From Gammaproteobacteria bacterium (lineage in GTDB: Bacteria > Pseudomonadota > Gammaproteobacteria > SZUA-140): a stretch of DNA of 64,000 nt. The translations under genes were made by a program, and so were the position numbers. How positions within the stretch are numbered: position 1 is the first letter of the stretch; each line of letters starts with the position of its first letter. The stretch lies in the NCBI GenBank assembly GCA_016716465.1, contig JADJWH010000001.1, positions 558,001-622,000 on the forward strand, written 5' to 3'. Shown one piece after another: positions 35,501 to 43,379 of this stretch. A model generated the notes under the pieces. That model searched no databases, had not been told where the DNA came from, and worked only from the letters and a program-made list of their open reading frames with translations.

Positions 35501-36101
35501 TCTCGCGGCGATCGACGAGTTCGCCGAGCAGTCCGAGCGCAAGGCCTATCTGGACGCCCAGCTCGCCGATCTCAACGAGGCGCTGTCCACGCTGGAGACC
35601 GCCATCCGCAAGATCGACAACGAGACCCGCACCCGCTTCAAGGAGACCTTCGACCAGGTCAACGAGCAGCTCGGCCGCCTGTACCCGAAGCTGTTCGGTG
35701 GTGGCACGGCGCAGCTCGAGATGACCGGGGACGACCTGCTGGAGGCCGGCGTGGCCGTGATGGCGCGCCCGCCCGGCAAGCGCAACGCCAACATCCACCA
35801 GCTCTCCGGCGGCGAGAAGGCGCTGACGGCGGCGGCGCTGGTGTTCGCGATGTTCGAGCTGAATCCGGCCCCGTTCTGCATCCTCGATGAGGTGGACGCG
35901 CCGCTCGACGACGTCAACGCCGGCCGGCTGTGCCAGCTGGTGCGCGAGATGTCGGACCGCGTGCAGTTCATCTTCATCACGCACAACAAGATCACGATGG
36001 AGCTGGCCAACCAGCTGGTCGGCGTCACCATGCACGAGCCGGGCGTCTCGCGCCTGGTGGCGGTGGACGTCGACCAGGCGGTCGCGATGGCGACGGCCTA
36101 G
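32595..36101 (+). CDS. smc: Chromosome segregation protein SMC
   Basis: The 1168-residue SMC ATPase has Walker A GPNGCGKSNV at residues 31-40. Two long coiled coils (about 170-500 and 670-1000) are separated by a hinge near residues 510-680. The C-terminal ABC signature LSGGEKALTAAALVF and Walker B FCILDEVDAPLDD complete the head. It dimerises and, with ScpA and ScpB, compacts and separates chromosomes. Length is standard. SMC rather than MukB is the condensin here, excluding the Enterobacterales/Vibrio lineages. ligA follows after 240 bases. In many gammaproteobacteria zipA lies between smc and ligA, but there is no room for it here. Confidence 0.98.
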   Translation: MQLKKIKLAGFKSFVDPTSLALPSQLVGIVGPNGCGKSNVIDAVRWVMGESSAKHLRGDSLADVIFNGSATRKPVGQATIELVFDNSTGRLGGQYANYNEISVKRELTREGQSVYFLNGTRCRRRDITDVFLGTGLGARSYAIIEQGTISRIIEAKPEELRNFLEEAAGISKYKERRRETENRIRDTRENLNRIGDLIGELERRLATLQRQAKTAERYRELKAEERTVKGQLLALRCRNLDAEMEEKQRAIAAQENAVEKEIAGLRSIEAGIEKQREGQVEANEEFNRIQGEFYSLGSDISRVEQSIQHAREKQQQNRDDLAAVERSRAESLLHREQDGAQIAELRRVLEASEPERAAKEEAERTSAAALSAAEQAMNEWQGDWDTYNSRVAEQRRKTEVERTRIQNLEERLRGLHERLLRLQGEEQGLGTESVEAEAAALNDQLGEVSATIEGMRQELQALGAQLDEQRQTNAATSSELGQERARLQELQREHASLEALQKVALGKQETNVARWLEEQGLGDVRRLAEDIQVDKGWERAVETVLGLNLEAVRVPSLDAIAERLGGLEQGSLTVFDGAAASQRPGGLAPALLDKVRAPWPLDSVLGGVYAVDGVAQAMSLRARLAAHESLITRDGVWVGRDWLRVVNAQDEKTGVLSREQELREIAQSLGTVTARVGALEQRLHDGNARIAGFDQARDELRRRIDGATQQQAELRAQISRRDASLEQIRRRRERLAVELDEARNQSGRDTNELAEARARLEAVAAEAQGQEEEHARLQQRRDELRARLEDCRTQAVRDREAARELAVRIESARSRLNTLDAGLARVEKQLAQLDAQRAELEAALSASVEPIETMKTELDRLLEQRLAVETRLAEARKAVEACDFALRELDDARNASEQRVRDQRDALERLRMHRQELVVRHQTLLEQLAEAGHELATLLAEMPAEAVENVWHERLEGLAQKIERIGPINLAAIDEFAEQSERKAYLDAQLADLNEALSTLETAIRKIDNETRTRFKETFDQVNEQLGRLYPKLFGGGTAQLEMTGDDLLEAGVAVMARPPGKRNANIHQLSGGEKALTAAALVFAMFELNPAPFCILDEVDAPLDDVNAGRLCQLVREMSDRVQFIFITHNKITMELANQLVGVTMHEPGVSRLVAVDVDQAVAMATA

Positions 36102-36127
36102 GCCCGGGCGTCATCCGTGCCTTTGAA

Positions 36128-36206
36128 CGTCATGCCCGCGCAGGCGGGCATCCAGGTTCTTGCTGGTGTCTGGATTCCCGCCCCCGCCTTCGCGCGGGAA
36201 TGACGA
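36128..36206. repeat. Paired dispersed hairpin repeats between smc and ligA
   Basis: CATGCCCGCGCAGGCGGGCA (about 36131-36150) and TTCCCGCCCCCGCCTTCGCG with GGGAATGACG (about 36174-36204) are two hairpins. They are bounded by TCCAG and CTGGA, forming an inverted composite. It is the same class as the repeat at 3175-3212. Confidence 0.6.
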
Positions 36207-36341
36207 ATTTATACGCCCCGCCGGGTGCAGCGCGTTTTCCATGCCCACTGCTTCGCATCCTCCATGTCCGCGTGGGTACACACACCGTGCCCACCCTGCA
36301 TGGCTTTCCTCCGCGCGCGTTCCTCATTACTCTAGTGCCCC

Positions 36342-38366
36342 ATGACGACCCCGAAACAGGCTGCCGCCCGCGCCGCCGCGCTGCGCGAGCAGCTCAACTA
36401 CCATAATTACCGTTATTACGTGCTCGACGATCCGGAGATCCCGGACGCCGAGTACGACCGCCTGCTGCGCGAGCTGCAGGGGCTGGAGGAGAAGCATCCC
36501 GGGCTGGTGACGGCGGACTCGCCGACGCAGCGCGTGGGCGCGGAGCCGCTGGCGGAGTTCGGCAAGGTGCGGCGCGAGCTTCCGATGCTCTCGCTCGCCA
36601 ACGCCTACGACGAGGAGGAGTTGGCCGACTTCGACCGCCGCGTGCGCGAGGGGCTGGAGGCGGAGTCCGTGGAATACAACGCGGAGCCCAAGATGGACGG
36701 CGTCGCGGTCAGCCTGGTCTACCGTGACGGCGTGTTCACGCAGGGCGCGACGCGCGGCGACGGCACCACCGGCGAGGACATCACCGCCAACCTGCGCACG
36801 ATCCGCGCGCTCCCGCTGCGACTGTTCGGCGATGGCTGGCCGTCCGGGCTCGAGGTGCGCGGCGAGGTCTACCTGCCCAAGGAAAGTTTCGAGGCCCTGA
36901 ACGCGGAGGCGATCCGGCGCGGCGAGAAGCTGTTCGCCAATCCGCGCAACGCCGCCGCTGGCAGCCTGCGCCAGCTCGACCCGAAGATGACCGCCGCGCG
37001 CCGGCTCGACATCTTCTGCTACGGCGTCGGCACGGTCACCGGCGGGACATTGCCGGACCGGCAGCATCAGGTGCTGGAGCGGCTGCAGTCGTGGGGTTTC
37101 CCGGTGTGTCCGGAGCAGACGGTGGTGCAGGGCGCGGAGGGTTGCGCGGCCTATTACCGCGGTATGCAGGCGCGCCGCGACGGGCTTCCCTACGAGATCG
37201 ACGGCGTGGTGTTCAAGGTCAACGCCGTGCCGGAACAGGAACGCCTCGGCTTCGTGGCGCGCGCGCCACGCTGGGCGGTGGCCTGCAAGTTCCCGCCCAA
37301 GGAAGAGACGACATTGCTGAAGGCGATCGAGTTCCAGGTCGGGCGCACCGGCGCGCTGACGCCGGTCGCGCGGCTGGAGCCGGTGCGGGTCGGCGGCGTG
37401 ACGGTGACCAACGCGACGCTGCACAACGTGGCGATGGTCGAGCGCATGGACCTGCGTCCGGGCGACACGGTGATCGTGCGGCGCGCGGGCGACGTGATCC
37501 CGCAGGTGATGGGCATGGTGGAGTCGCGCCGCCCCGATCCGCTGCCGGAACCGTTCCGGGTGCCGGAGCACTGCCCGGTGTGCGGCTCGGCCGTGGTGCG
37601 CCCGGAGGGCGAGGTCGTTGCGCACTGCAGCGGCGGGCTGTACTGCCCGGCGCAGCGCAAGCAGGCCATCCACCACTTCGCCGCGCGCCGCGCGATGGAC
37701 ATCGACGGGTTGGGCGAGAAGCTGATCGACCAGCTGGTGGAGCGCGGCCTGGTCGAGAGCCCGGCCGACCTGTACGGCCTGACGCAGGAACAGCTCGCCG
37801 CCCTGGACCGCATGGCGGAGAAGTCGGCGGCGAACCTGCACGCGGCGATCGAACACAGCAAGCAGACGACGCTGGCGCGCTTCCTGTACGCGCTCGGCAT
37901 CCCGGAGGTCGGTGAGGCGACGGCGCAGCAGCTGGCGGACGAGTTCGGCGATCTCAACGCGGTGATGGCGGCGAACGAGGAGCGCCTGCAGCAGGTGCCG
38001 GACGTCGGACCGATCGTCGCCGGCCACATCGCCGGGTTCTTCCGCGAGCCGCACAATCTCGAAGTGATCGAGCGCCTGCGCGCGTCCGGCGTCCGCTGGC
38101 CCGCGCCGGAGCGCGCCCCGGTGGCGCGTCCGCTGGTCGGGCAGACCTTCGTGCTGACCGGGACGCTGGCGTCGATGACGCGCGACGAGGCGAAGGAGCG
38201 CCTGCAGCGACTGGGCGCCAAGGTCGCGGGCAGCGTCTCGGCCCGGACCCATTGCGTGGTCGCCGGCGCCGAGGCCGGCTCCAAACTGGTGAAGGCGCAG
38301 GAACTCGGCGTGCCGGTCCTCGACGAGGCGCAGTTTATCGAACTGTTGCGCGCGCAGGGCGGGTGA
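36342..38366 (+). CDS. ligA: NAD-dependent DNA ligase
   Basis: This 674-residue ligase seals nicks during replication and repair. The adenylated lysine is K117 in AEPKMDG. The Ia domain with H-x-Y-Y (HNYRYYVLDDPEIPDAEYDRL) binds NAD. The zinc finger is CPVCGSAV..HCSGGLYCPAQ, followed by the HhH repeats. A C-terminal BRCT domain starts near residue 598 (LVGQTFVLTGTLASMTRDEAK). All domains and the usual length (about 670) are present. The upstream spacer holds a paired dispersed repeat. Confidence 0.98.
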   Translation: MTTPKQAAARAAALREQLNYHNYRYYVLDDPEIPDAEYDRLLRELQGLEEKHPGLVTADSPTQRVGAEPLAEFGKVRRELPMLSLANAYDEEELADFDRRVREGLEAESVEYNAEPKMDGVAVSLVYRDGVFTQGATRGDGTTGEDITANLRTIRALPLRLFGDGWPSGLEVRGEVYLPKESFEALNAEAIRRGEKLFANPRNAAAGSLRQLDPKMTAARRLDIFCYGVGTVTGGTLPDRQHQVLERLQSWGFPVCPEQTVVQGAEGCAAYYRGMQARRDGLPYEIDGVVFKVNAVPEQERLGFVARAPRWAVACKFPPKEETTLLKAIEFQVGRTGALTPVARLEPVRVGGVTVTNATLHNVAMVERMDLRPGDTVIVRRAGDVIPQVMGMVESRRPDPLPEPFRVPEHCPVCGSAVVRPEGEVVAHCSGGLYCPAQRKQAIHHFAARRAMDIDGLGEKLIDQLVERGLVESPADLYGLTQEQLAALDRMAEKSAANLHAAIEHSKQTTLARFLYALGIPEVGEATAQQLADEFGDLNAVMAANEERLQQVPDVGPIVAGHIAGFFREPHNLEVIERLRASGVRWPAPERAPVARPLVGQTFVLTGTLASMTRDEAKERLQRLGAKVAGSVSARTHCVVAGAEAGSKLVKAQELGVPVLDEAQFIELLRAQGG

Positions 38367-38442
38367 CATGGCCGCCGGCCGGCGGCTATAATCCGGGCAT
38401 TGTGATCCCATAATAAAACGCGACGCGGCCCCACACTTCCCG

Positions 38443-39000
38443 ATGTCCATCACGCCCCAGCAAGCCATGGCGGTCTACGGCGCCGCCGAGTGCCTGTACG
38501 ACCGCACCGAGGTCGAGGCGGCGCTGAACCGGCTCGCGCTCGACATCTCCTATGTCCTGGCCGAGGCCAACCCGCTCGTAATCACGGTCATGCAGGGCGG
38601 CCTGATCACCGCCGGCATGCTGCTGCCGCGGCTAGCCTTCCCGCTGCAGGTCGATTACCTGCACGCCACGCGCTATCGCGGCAAGACCAGCGGGGCGGAG
38701 CTGCACTGGATCGTGCGTCCGACGCAGGCGCTGACCGATCGGATCGTGCTGCTGGTCGATGACATCCACGACGAGGGCCATACGCTGGAGGCGATCGTCG
38801 AGGCCTGCAAGGCCGCCGGCGCGCGCCGGGTCTACAGCGCGGTGTTGGTCAACAAGCGGCACGATCGCAAGGCGGCCTATCGCGCCGACTTCGTCGGGCT
38901 GGAGGTGGAGGACCGCTACGTGTTCGGCTGTGGCATGGACTACAAGGAATACCTGCGCAACGCGCCTGGCATCTACGCCGTGAGGGACGATCATGCCTGA
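38443..39000 (+). CDS. hpt: Hypoxanthine-guanine phosphoribosyltransferase
   Basis: The 185-residue enzyme makes IMP or GMP from hypoxanthine or guanine and PRPP. The PRPP-binding motif appears as IVLLVDDIHDEGHTLEAIVEAC (about residues 106-127), with the paired acidic residues. The N-terminal VITVMQGGLITAGMLLPRL binds pyrophosphate. The C-terminal GLEVEDRYVFGCGMDYKEYLRN places the base-stacking aromatic and the D-x-x-E-Y segment of the family. Its stop overlaps the start of the methylthioinosine phosphorylase gene by eight bases. That enzyme releases hypoxanthine, the substrate here, so the pair forms a coherent salvage unit. Confidence 0.92.
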   Translation: MSITPQQAMAVYGAAECLYDRTEVEAALNRLALDISYVLAEANPLVITVMQGGLITAGMLLPRLAFPLQVDYLHATRYRGKTSGAELHWIVRPTQALTDRIVLLVDDIHDEGHTLEAIVEACKAAGARRVYSAVLVNKRHDRKAAYRADFVGLEVEDRYVFGCGMDYKEYLRNAPGIYAVRDDHA

Positions 39001-39739
39001 GCTGGCGATCATCGGCGGCACCGGGCTGACGGCGCTGGAGGGCTTGCAGATCACCCGCAAGGAGGTCATGCACACGCCCTACGGCGAGCCTTCCGGTCCG
39101 CTCACGCACGGGGTGCTGAACGGCAAGGAAGTGATCTTCCTCGCCCGCCACGGCTACGGCCACACCATCCCGCCGCACCGGATCAATTACCGCGCGAACG
39201 TCTGGGCGCTGAAGGAGATCGGCGTCCGGCGCGTCATTGCGGTGGCGGCGGTGGGCGGCATTCACGCCGATCTGCCCCCGGGCCGGCTGGTGGTGCCGGA
39301 CCAGATCATCGATTACACCTGGGCGCGCGCCTCGACCTTCTACGAGGACGGGCTGACCCATGTCACGCACATCGACTTCACCTATCCCTACAGCGAGGAG
39401 TTGCGCGCACTGGTGATCCGCAGCTGCCGCGAGGTGGGGCTGGATGCCTGCGAGGACGGTGTCTACGGGATCACCCAGGGACCGCGACTGGAGACCGCCG
39501 CCGAGATCGATCGCCTGGAGCGCGACGGCTGCACCATCGTCGGCATGACGGGCATGCCGGAGGCGGCGCTGGCGCGCGAGCTCGACCTGGAATACGCGGT
39601 GTGCGCCGTCATCGCCAACTGGGCCGCGGGTCGCGGCGATGAGGGCGAGATCATCTCCATGGAAGAGATCGAACGCAATCTCGCTACCGGCATGGCGCGG
39701 GTGCGCTCGATGCTGGTCCGGCTCGTCCCCCTGCTGTGA
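38993..39739 (+). CDS. S-methyl-5'-thioinosine phosphorylase (MTAP family)
   Basis: This 248-residue phosphorylase belongs to the MTAP/PNP family. The phosphate-binding start is IIGGTGLTALEG. H-G-YGHTIPPHRINYRAN follows, then the conserved TQGPRLETAAEIDRLERDGCTIVGMTGMPEAALARELDLEYA block with the E-M-G/TGMPE substrate-binding residues. Short proteobacterial members such as Pseudomonas PA3004 prefer methylthioinosine and release hypoxanthine. The pairing with hpt by an eight-base overlap favours that activity over methylthioadenosine cleavage, but this is an inference. Together the two genes recycle the polyamine by-product to IMP. Confidence 0.88.
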   Translation: MPELAIIGGTGLTALEGLQITRKEVMHTPYGEPSGPLTHGVLNGKEVIFLARHGYGHTIPPHRINYRANVWALKEIGVRRVIAVAAVGGIHADLPPGRLVVPDQIIDYTWARASTFYEDGLTHVTHIDFTYPYSEELRALVIRSCREVGLDACEDGVYGITQGPRLETAAEIDRLERDGCTIVGMTGMPEAALARELDLEYAVCAVIANWAAGRGDEGEIISMEEIERNLATGMARVRSMLVRLVPLL

Positions 39740-39765
39740 ATTAAGATATCCGGCGCAGCCGCGCC

Positions 39766-40443
39766 TCAGGGCGCCGTGCCGGTCTTCTTCTGTCCGGGTG
39801 CTTCGTAGGGGGTCAGCTTGATCAGCGCCCCGAAGGCGGGATGGTCGAAGTAGTGCACCTCGCCGCTGTTGACGCGCCGGCTCTGGCGCAGGCGAAAGGT
39901 CCTCCCGCTCGCATCCGGTCCCGCCGCACCGGATTCCTGGAACAGCAGATCCAAGTCGATGTGCAGGAAGCGGTTGCGGCTGACGCGCACCGTGCCATCG
40001 AGTTCCCGGGCCGGCGCCTCCGTCGGTGCGGACCCCTCTGTGCCGTCGGAATCCTCCCCGCTATAGATGTGAACCGCGGGCGCGTCCGCCTGCGCGGTCA
40101 CCGGCTGGCGCCAGGCGAGGTGCAGCAGCGGGTGGTAGTCACGGGAGGCATACAGCCGGGTCAGCGCGGACGCGAGGGTCTGGTTCGCGTCGCCGAGCTG
40201 TTGAAAAGGCTGAGGACTGCCCGGCAGCGGGCTGGACTGCGGCACCGGGACCAGTTCGGTGGCCTGTTCCAGCGCCGGCATCCCGGGATCGATCGGCCAC
40301 ATTTCCCCGTCGGCGGCCGGAGGCGTATTGTTTTTGAAAACGATGACCTCCACATCATACCAGGGTGGAGCATCGGCGTCGGCAGCGCCCAGGGCGGTGC
40401 CGACGAACAGTGACAGGGCGATGAGCGATGCGGCGCGGATCAT
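39766..40443 (-). CDS. CsiV-like exported envelope protein
   Basis: The 225-residue product has a Sec signal peptide (MIRAASLIALSLFVGTALGA, cleavage after ALG-A). The mature protein starts WYDVEVIVFKNNTPPAADGEMWP, the CsiV/DUF family start found in Pseudomonas and relatives. Blocks YHPLLHLAWRQPV and VRVSRNRFLHIDLDLLF follow, and it ends VHYFDHPAFGALIKLTPYE. CsiV-type proteins are periplasmic, bind peptidoglycan and in other genomes often lie next to mfd. Here mfd is about 3 kb away across def and a two-component pair. It is divergent from def across a hairpin-rich spacer. It is convergent with the methylthioinosine phosphorylase gene. Confidence 0.8.
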   Translation of the reverse strand: MIRAASLIALSLFVGTALGAADADAPPWYDVEVIVFKNNTPPAADGEMWPIDPGMPALEQATELVPVPQSSPLPGSPQPFQQLGDANQTLASALTRLYASRDYHPLLHLAWRQPVTAQADAPAVHIYSGEDSDGTEGSAPTEAPARELDGTVRVSRNRFLHIDLDLLFQESGAAGPDASGRTFRLRQSRRVNSGEVHYFDHPAFGALIKLTPYEAPGQKKTGTAP

Positions 40444-40520
40444 GGATGCTGGAATTTTTGCTTCCGGATCGAAGGGTTCAAGCGCTCTAGGGTACTACAA
40501 ACGGATCGTACCGCATAAAT

Positions 40521-40636
40521 GGGGACAGATTTATTTTCGTGGGACATGAGTCGAATCTTTCCCACAAAAATAAATCTGTCCCCATTTGGGGGTAAATAAA
40601 ATAAATCTGTCCCCGTTTTTACAGATATCTGTCCCC
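40521..40636. repeat. Long GGGGACAGATTT hairpin and half-copies upstream of def
   Basis: Arms at 40521-40544 and 40560-40583 pair over 24 bases with one G-T-type mismatch and a 15-base loop. They extend the usual GGGGACAGATTT arm by TATTTT-GTGGGA. Half-copies ATAAATCTGTCCCC (40601-40614) and ACAGATATCTGTCCCC (40621-40636) follow. The last ends 35 bases before def. The structure lies between divergent csiV-like and def genes. Confidence 0.85.
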
Positions 40637-40671
40637 AATGGGCGGGTTTGGTGAGGTGTGAGGTCAAAACG

Positions 40672-41205
40672 ATGGCGGTGCGCAGTGTATTGAGGATGGG
40701 GAATCCCCTGCTGTTGCAGGTGGCCGAGCCCGTGACCGAGTTCAACACGGCGGAGCTCGATCAGTTGATCGAGGATATGTTCGACACCATGGCGGCGGAG
40801 GCCGGGGCGGGGCTGGCGGCGCCGCAGATCGGCGTGTCCCGACGCGTCGTCATCTTCGGTGTGGAGAAGAATCCGCGGTATCCCGACGTCGAGGAGGTCC
40901 CGACCACGGTGCTGATCAATCCGGTCATCACCCCGATCGGATCCGAGACGGAGGAGGGCTGGGAAGGATGTCTCAGCGTGCCCGGCCTGCGCGGGCGTGT
41001 GCCGCGTTACGCCCGCGTGCGCTATACAGGCCACGACCCGCGCGGCGAACGCATCGAGCGCGAGGTCAGCGGCTTCCATGCCCGCGTCGTGCAGCACGAA
41101 TGCGACCACTTGGACGGCATTCTCTATCCGCGCCGCATCCGGGATCTGCGCCTGTTCGGCTTCGAGCAGGAGCTGACCGCGCCCGGAGGCCCCCGCGGCG
41201 ACTGA
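40672..41205 (+). CDS. def: Peptide deformylase
   Basis: This 177-residue metalloenzyme removes the formyl group from nascent proteins. All three motifs are intact: GAGLAAPQIG (residues 45-54), EGCLS with metal ligand C100, and QHECDHLDG with ligands H142 and H146 and catalytic E143. A GAGG-type site lies about eight bases upstream of the ATG at 40672. The seven in-frame codons upstream are not conserved. It is not next to fmt, unlike E. coli def, so it may be a second copy elsewhere or the only one. A long hairpin of the GGGGAC family lies just upstream. Confidence 0.95.
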   Translation: MAVRSVLRMGNPLLLQVAEPVTEFNTAELDQLIEDMFDTMAAEAGAGLAAPQIGVSRRVVIFGVEKNPRYPDVEEVPTTVLINPVITPIGSETEEGWEGCLSVPGLRGRVPRYARVRYTGHDPRGERIEREVSGFHARVVQHECDHLDGILYPRRIRDLRLFGFEQELTAPGGPRGD

Positions 41206-41238
41206 AGAATAGCCTCCCGGAAAGCGGCGGGGCGACCT

Positions 41239-41895
41239 TCAGGTCTGCGAGTCGATGGCCTGGCTCAGTTCGAGCCCGTGACGCATGGAATAGTGCATCA
41301 GCTCGGCGTTGTTGCGCAGGTGCATCTTGGTGAGGATCTTGGTGCGATGCGTGCTGATCGTCTTCACGCTCAGCGCCAGGGCGGAGGCGATCTCGGAAAC
41401 GGTCTTGCCGGTGGCGAGCAGGTTGAAGATCTGGAACTCGCGATCGGTCAGCACCTCGTGCGGCGGGCGTTCGAAGTCCGCGTCCAGGGTGCTGGCCAGT
41501 TTCTCGGCGAGGGACTGGGTGATGAACTTCCCGCCCTGGGCCACGCGGACGATGGCCGAGACGAGCATGTCCGGATCGCTCTGCTTGGTCACATAGCCCG
41601 CTGCGCCCGCCTTGAGCGCGCGCAGCCCATAGTGGTCCTCCGGGTGCACGGTGAAGATAAGAACCTGGGTCTGGGGTTTTTCGTTCCGGATCTGCTTCAG
41701 CGCGTCCAGGCCGCTCTTGCCCGGCATGCTGATGTCGAGCAGGACCACGTCCCATTCCCCGTTGCGCACCTGGCGCACCACATCCAGGCAGCATTCCGCT
41801 TCTCCGACGCTGAACGCCTCCGCCTGCTCGGACAGTATCTGGCGCAGGCCCTGCCGGATCACGGGGTGATCATCTGCGATGAGTACTCGTATCAT
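41239..41895 (-). CDS. NarL/FixJ-type response regulator
   Basis: The 218-residue regulator has a receiver domain with acidic D8 and D9, phosphoacceptor D54 in LLDISMPG, and K104. A LuxR-type DNA-binding domain follows (LTDREFQIFNLLATGKTVSEIASALALSVKTISTHRTKIL), with the recognition helix near residues 175-190. It should be phosphorylated by the histidine kinase encoded 131 bases upstream on the same strand. The kinase and regulator have the pairing typical of NarX/NarL-like or LiaS/LiaR-like systems. No target site can be named. Confidence 0.93.
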   Translation of the reverse strand: MIRVLIADDHPVIRQGLRQILSEQAEAFSVGEAECCLDVVRQVRNGEWDVVLLDISMPGKSGLDALKQIRNEKPQTQVLIFTVHPEDHYGLRALKAGAAGYVTKQSDPDMLVSAIVRVAQGGKFITQSLAEKLASTLDADFERPPHEVLTDREFQIFNLLATGKTVSEIASALALSVKTISTHRTKILTKMHLRNNAELMHYSMRHGLELSQAIDSQT

Positions 41896-42026
41896 AGACT
41901 CCCTGATATTGGTTTTATGTCAGTTGTTCGGTATCGCGCCATGGATTCGGGGCGTGGAAGCGGGTCAGTGCTGTTCCGTCAGGCTATCCGGGTAACGATC
42001 TCCAGCACCGCCTCCATCGACATATC

Positions 42027-43157
42027 TCATCCACCCACTTCCGGGAAGTCCGGGCAGCAGGGTTCGTTGGGTTCGCATTGCCGCTTTCCGCGGGGCGTCT
42101 CCGCGCGTGACAGCGGCAGGCAGACCGCAAGCCGGGTGCCGCCCGCGGCCTGACGGCGAATGTCGATTTTACCGCGCAGGGCGGCGGCGCGCTCCCGCAT
42201 CCCGATCAGTCCCCAGGCGTCGCCGCGCTGCAGATCCTGCTCCCCGATACCGACACCGTCGTCCTCCACGGTGAGGAGGACGGCGTCGTGGTCATGGAAG
42301 ACGTCGATCGTGACCGACCGGGCGCGCGCATGACGCGATATGTTGGTAAGCGCCTCCTGCAGGATGCGGTACAGCGCGATGGAACAGTCATGGTCGATCT
42401 GATTCCCGTCCAGCTTGATGGAGGCTTTGCAGTCCAGGCCGTCGTTCTGCTGCCGGAACCGGCTGATGAACCAGTCGAGCGCGCCCTCCAGTCCGAAGGC
42501 GCCCAGATTGGCGGGGCGCAGGCGCGTGGCGATGTCCTGCACCGCGCTGGCCGTGCGCTCGATGAGGTCGCGCATTTCGTCCAGCTTGGCGTGTATGGGT
42601 TCGTCGGGCGGGCAATGCCTGCGCAGCCAGTACAGATCCAGGTTCATCACGGTGAGCGCCTGTCCCAGTTCATCGTGGATCTCGCGCGCAATGCCGGTAC
42701 GGTGGGCCTCGTGGACGGTTTCCTGATGGCGGGTCAGCCTGACCAGCTTGTCGTTGGATTCCTGCAGGGCGGCATGGGTCTGCCTCAGCTCGGTGATGTC
42801 GCGGGCGAGGAACAGATGGCGCGGGTTTTCGTCGGGGACCGGAAGTATGCGCATCTCTACGCAGCGGACGCTGCCGTCGGGGCGGCGCAGACGGAAGCGG
42901 GTCTGGAAGCCGCTCTCGTCGGGCGCGGCGAGATAGGCCTCGAAGGCGCGTTCGATCCGCGGGCGGTCTTCGGGATGGATGGCCGCGCACCAGGCGCGCG
43001 GCTGCGCGATCAGGGTGTCACCGGTTTGTTGCCAGAGGCGTTGATACACGGAGCTGACATGGAAGATCTCTTTGCCATCCGCGCCGGTCAGCCAAAATGC
43101 CTCGTCGATATTGTCCGCTAGAATCTGGAAGGTGTGGTTATCCGTTCCGCAATGCAC
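42027..43157 (-). CDS. Cytosolic PAS-domain sensor histidine kinase (HisKA_3 type)
   Basis: This 376-residue kinase starts with a PAS domain (ILADNIDEAFWLTGADGKEIFHVSSVYQRLW to about residue 125, with the PAC segment FLARDITELRQTH). The HisKA_3 motif IAREIHDELGQALTVMNLDL follows, with phosphoacceptor H161. A HATPase_c domain completes it, with the N-box near EALTNISRHA and G-box DGVGIG. No membrane segment is visible, so it senses an internal signal such as redox state or a small ligand. The short C-terminal tail has three cysteines. It forms a pair with the NarL-type regulator downstream. Confidence 0.92.
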   Translation of the reverse strand: MHCGTDNHTFQILADNIDEAFWLTGADGKEIFHVSSVYQRLWQQTGDTLIAQPRAWCAAIHPEDRPRIERAFEAYLAAPDESGFQTRFRLRRPDGSVRCVEMRILPVPDENPRHLFLARDITELRQTHAALQESNDKLVRLTRHQETVHEAHRTGIAREIHDELGQALTVMNLDLYWLRRHCPPDEPIHAKLDEMRDLIERTASAVQDIATRLRPANLGAFGLEGALDWFISRFRQQNDGLDCKASIKLDGNQIDHDCSIALYRILQEALTNISRHARARSVTIDVFHDHDAVLLTVEDDGVGIGEQDLQRGDAWGLIGMRERAAALRGKIDIRRQAAGGTRLAVCLPLSRAETPRGKRQCEPNEPCCPDFPEVGG

Positions 43158-43379
43158 GTTGCTCTCCTGCAGCGCCGACTTCCGGTCGACCGGTTATCCA
43201 GTACAAACGCTATTCTTTTTGTTGTTGACTTCGCAGCCGAGGCCACCGTAACTGGTTAATAGGATTACCGAAAAGGGAGGCTGAGGAAATAGGAATTACA
43301 CTGATTCTATGGAAAATCCGGCCCCGCCGGATGCGCCGACGGCTTGTCCTCCCGCCATCCGGCATGTGCGGGCGCGCGG

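Noticed and set aside
33585..36035. Long minus-strand reading frame opposite smc (816 residues)
   Set aside because: It mirrors the smc coding frame in high-GC DNA, has no recognisable domain and would require complete antisense overlap.
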